Below the pieces are notes generated by a model. That model worked only from the letters and a program-made list of their open reading frames with translations. It had not been told where the DNA came from and searched no databases. This document shows positions 7,536-8,320 of a stretch of 8,320 bases of DNA, in pieces; the stretch's first letter is position 1; each line of letters opens with the position of its first letter. The stretch is from NCBI GenBank assembly GCA_025454675.1, contig JALONZ010000062.1, positions 1 through 8,320 on the forward strand, in the 5' to 3' direction. The stretch is from Anaerolineae bacterium (GTDB lineage Bacteria; Chloroflexota; Anaerolineae; Aggregatilineales; Phototrophicaceae). Position numbers and translations under genes: made by a program.

Positions 7536-7787
7536 CTAATCGTGTTCATCACTTTTTCCGTTCACAAAGTTCATAAAGTCGGTTAGGTGTTCATCTCTCT
7601 TAGGGCAATGTTGGCGGTGTGACCTCACCGCACGTTTGGCGCTATCTTCATGGGCATACATGCCTAATTGCTGACCACATTTATCGCAAACTGCGGGGTA
7701 TCTGCCTACCTCACTTTCATCCAAACTGAGGGTTATTTCAATTTTCACTTTATGGCGCAATAAGCGTAAAATGTCGTCTAAGGTCAT
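7536..7787 (-). CDS. Small zinc-finger-like protein of an accessory element
   Basis: This 83-residue protein has a predicted metal site Cys34-x2-Cys37-x19-His57-x3-Cys61, with His60 also available. A helix with the pattern SAKRAVRSHRQHC leads into the second pair, resembling a stretched C2H2/C2HC finger. Short fingers like this often bind nucleic acid, which is inference. The N-terminus (MTLDDILRLLRHKVKIEITLS) is probably a helix and a strand. It lies 12 bases after the stop of the ATPase gene, on the same strand, with its ribosome site overlapping that stop, so the two form an operon. I do not recognise a named family. Confidence 0.8.
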   Translation of the reverse strand: MTLDDILRLLRHKVKIEITLSLDESEVGRYPAVCDKCGQQLGMYAHEDSAKRAVRSHRQHCPKRDEHLTDFMNFVNGKSDEHD

Positions 7788-7795
7788 TGTGATTA

Positions 7796-7801
7796 CTCCC
7801 T
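7796..7801 (-). promoter_or_regulatory. Ribosome binding site of the zinc-finger-like gene
   Basis: AGGGAG on the minus strand, eight bases before the ATG at 7787. It overlaps the TAG stop (7800-7802) of the upstream ATPase gene. This supports both the small gene and its start. Confidence 0.75.
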
Positions 7802-8320
7802 AATAATGCCCATTGTTCAAGTTAGTAGCGTGTTGATTGCTTCCGTTGCTTCCATGTTTCCGTGCTTCCATATCATCAGCGAACACATTAGATTGCTTTT
7901 CTGTATTCTCAAAAGCAGTGGAAGCAGTGGAAGCAGTGGAATGTATGGAAGCAGTTAATACATAAGCGCGTGGTGTTGGAAGGATAAAATCACCATTTTT
8001 GGAAGCAAGCCCATCCGCAATGAGTTTTTGAACGTGTTTAGAGATTGTTCCCGTCCTACCACCTATCAATCGTGCGATAGCCGTAACCGTGCGTTCTGTG
8101 TTGGTTGCGCCACGTTTTTCTAATGCCACGATAGCGCGTAATGTTTGCTTTTGCGAGTCGGTTAAGCCATTGATTGCCACTTGTTCGCCTTGTGTGCGTT
8201 CTAATACGACACTCTCTAGCCGTTCACCGAGTTCATCATCATAACCGAGTTCAATCCGTTTTGGTTTGAGATAATAATCTTTGAATGCGGATGAATCTTT
8301 CATTTTGGTGCATTCGACTT
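7800..8320 (-). CDS. C-terminal part of a RepA/RecA-like (AAA_25-type) ATPase with winged-helix tail, 5' end outside the window
   Basis: The frame is open to the right edge, so the 172 residues seen are only the C-terminus; the ATG at 8303 is probably internal. The first residues, VECTKMKD followed by KRIELGYDDELGER and SVVLER, match the last strands of hexameric RepA-like helicase or ATPase domains, where a C-x-K-x-K-D loop is common (family recall, not searched). The nucleotide-binding motifs lie outside the window. After this comes a winged-helix-like region (SQKQTLRAIVALEKRG, then TVTAIARLIGGRTGTISKHVQKLIADGLASKNGDF), probably DNA-binding. The tail is low-complexity (STASTASTA; GSNGSN) and is encoded by 9-bp repeats. 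Such proteins are usual in plasmids, prophages and integrative elements, where they help start replication. The zinc-finger-like gene follows directly. Confidence 0.72.
   Translation of the reverse strand, partial: VECTKMKDSSAFKDYYLKPKRIELGYDDELGERLESVVLERTQGEQVAINGLTDSQKQTLRAIVALEKRGATNTERTVTAIARLIGGRTGTISKHVQKLIADGLASKNGDFILPTPRAYVLTASIHSTASTASTAFENTEKQSNVFADDMEARKHGSNGSNQHATNLNNGHY
7836..7869 (-). repeat. Cluster of four GGAAGCA-type short repeats, minus orientation
   Basis: Read on the minus strand, the units are GGAAGCAC, GGAAACAT, GGAAGCAAC and GGAAGCAAT (8, 8, 9 and 9 bases). They encode the EARKHGSNGSN stretch at the tail of the ATPase gene. Confidence 0.8.
7911..7955 (+). repeat. 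Five tandem 9-bp units of GGAAGCAGT type, plus orientation
   Basis: Units are AAAAGCAGT, GGAAGCAGT, GGAAGCAGT, GGAATGTAT and GGAAGCAGT. On the coding (minus) strand they give TAS-IHS-TAS-TAS-TAF. A further single GGAAGCA lies at 8001-8007. They match the minus-orientation cluster about 40 bases to the left. Confidence 0.85.

Noticed and set aside
7518..7537. Hairpin between the two convergent right-hand genes as a terminator
   Set aside because: Only about four clean pairs (GCGT/ACGC) plus bulged ends, and no T run on either strand.
7836..7955. Short repeats as a CRISPR array
   Set aside because: Units are 8-9 bases in tandem without spacers and lie within a coding frame.
8301..8303. ATG at 8303 as the true start of the right-edge ATPase gene
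   Set aside because: The frame is open to the edge, and the residues before it (VECTK) continue a family-like motif, so the gene is cut by the window.

Overview
The window is ordinary bacterial chromosome for most of its length, with what looks like the edge of an accessory element at its right end. It is moderately AT-rich by eye. I favour an uncultivated member of the Chloroflexota (Anaerolineae-like). The reasons are the sequence style of PlsX, the TPR/one-membrane-helix protein with a Thr/Pro-rich linker, and the conserved-looking protein coupled to smpB. This placement is inference from general resemblance and was not tested by a search.

Layout from left to right. Positions 1-1903 (minus strand) are a lipid-synthesis operon: plsX, then a 20-base overlap into fabF, which runs off the left edge. 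Positions 1904-2222 hold a consensus sigma70-type promoter, a tRNA-Leu(GAG) gene without an encoded CCA, and a perfect 32-bp palindrome that reads as a terminator. At 2223-3260 (plus) is an inner-membrane TPR protein with an extracytoplasmic C-terminal domain. It ends exactly where a convergent REC-GAF-like-histidine-kinase gene (3261-4874, minus) ends. That kinase gene is divergent from a plus-strand run of an S41 (CtpA-type) protease, smpB and a 264-residue protein of unknown function. The last two are coupled by a TAATG stop/start overlap.

After a 76-base gap the strand switches. The right end (7536-8320, minus) carries a small zinc-finger-like protein and the C-terminal part of a RepA/RecA-like (AAA_25-type) ATPase with a winged-helix tail. 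This gene pair is typical of integrated elements, and the neighbourhood of smpB is a plausible place for one. The 3' end of the ATPase gene contains two clusters of the same 9-bp repeat in opposite orientations, which is the most unusual DNA-level signal I see.

How the genes work together: PlsX converts acyl-ACP to acyl-phosphate for phospholipid synthesis and FabF elongates acyl-ACP. SmpB delivers tmRNA to stalled ribosomes, and the S41 protease is an envelope protein-quality-control enzyme. The kinase and TPR protein are of unknown input and output. I do not see firm evidence of a complete undescribed system. The best leads are the SmpB-coupled unknown protein and the inverted 9-bp repeat clusters.
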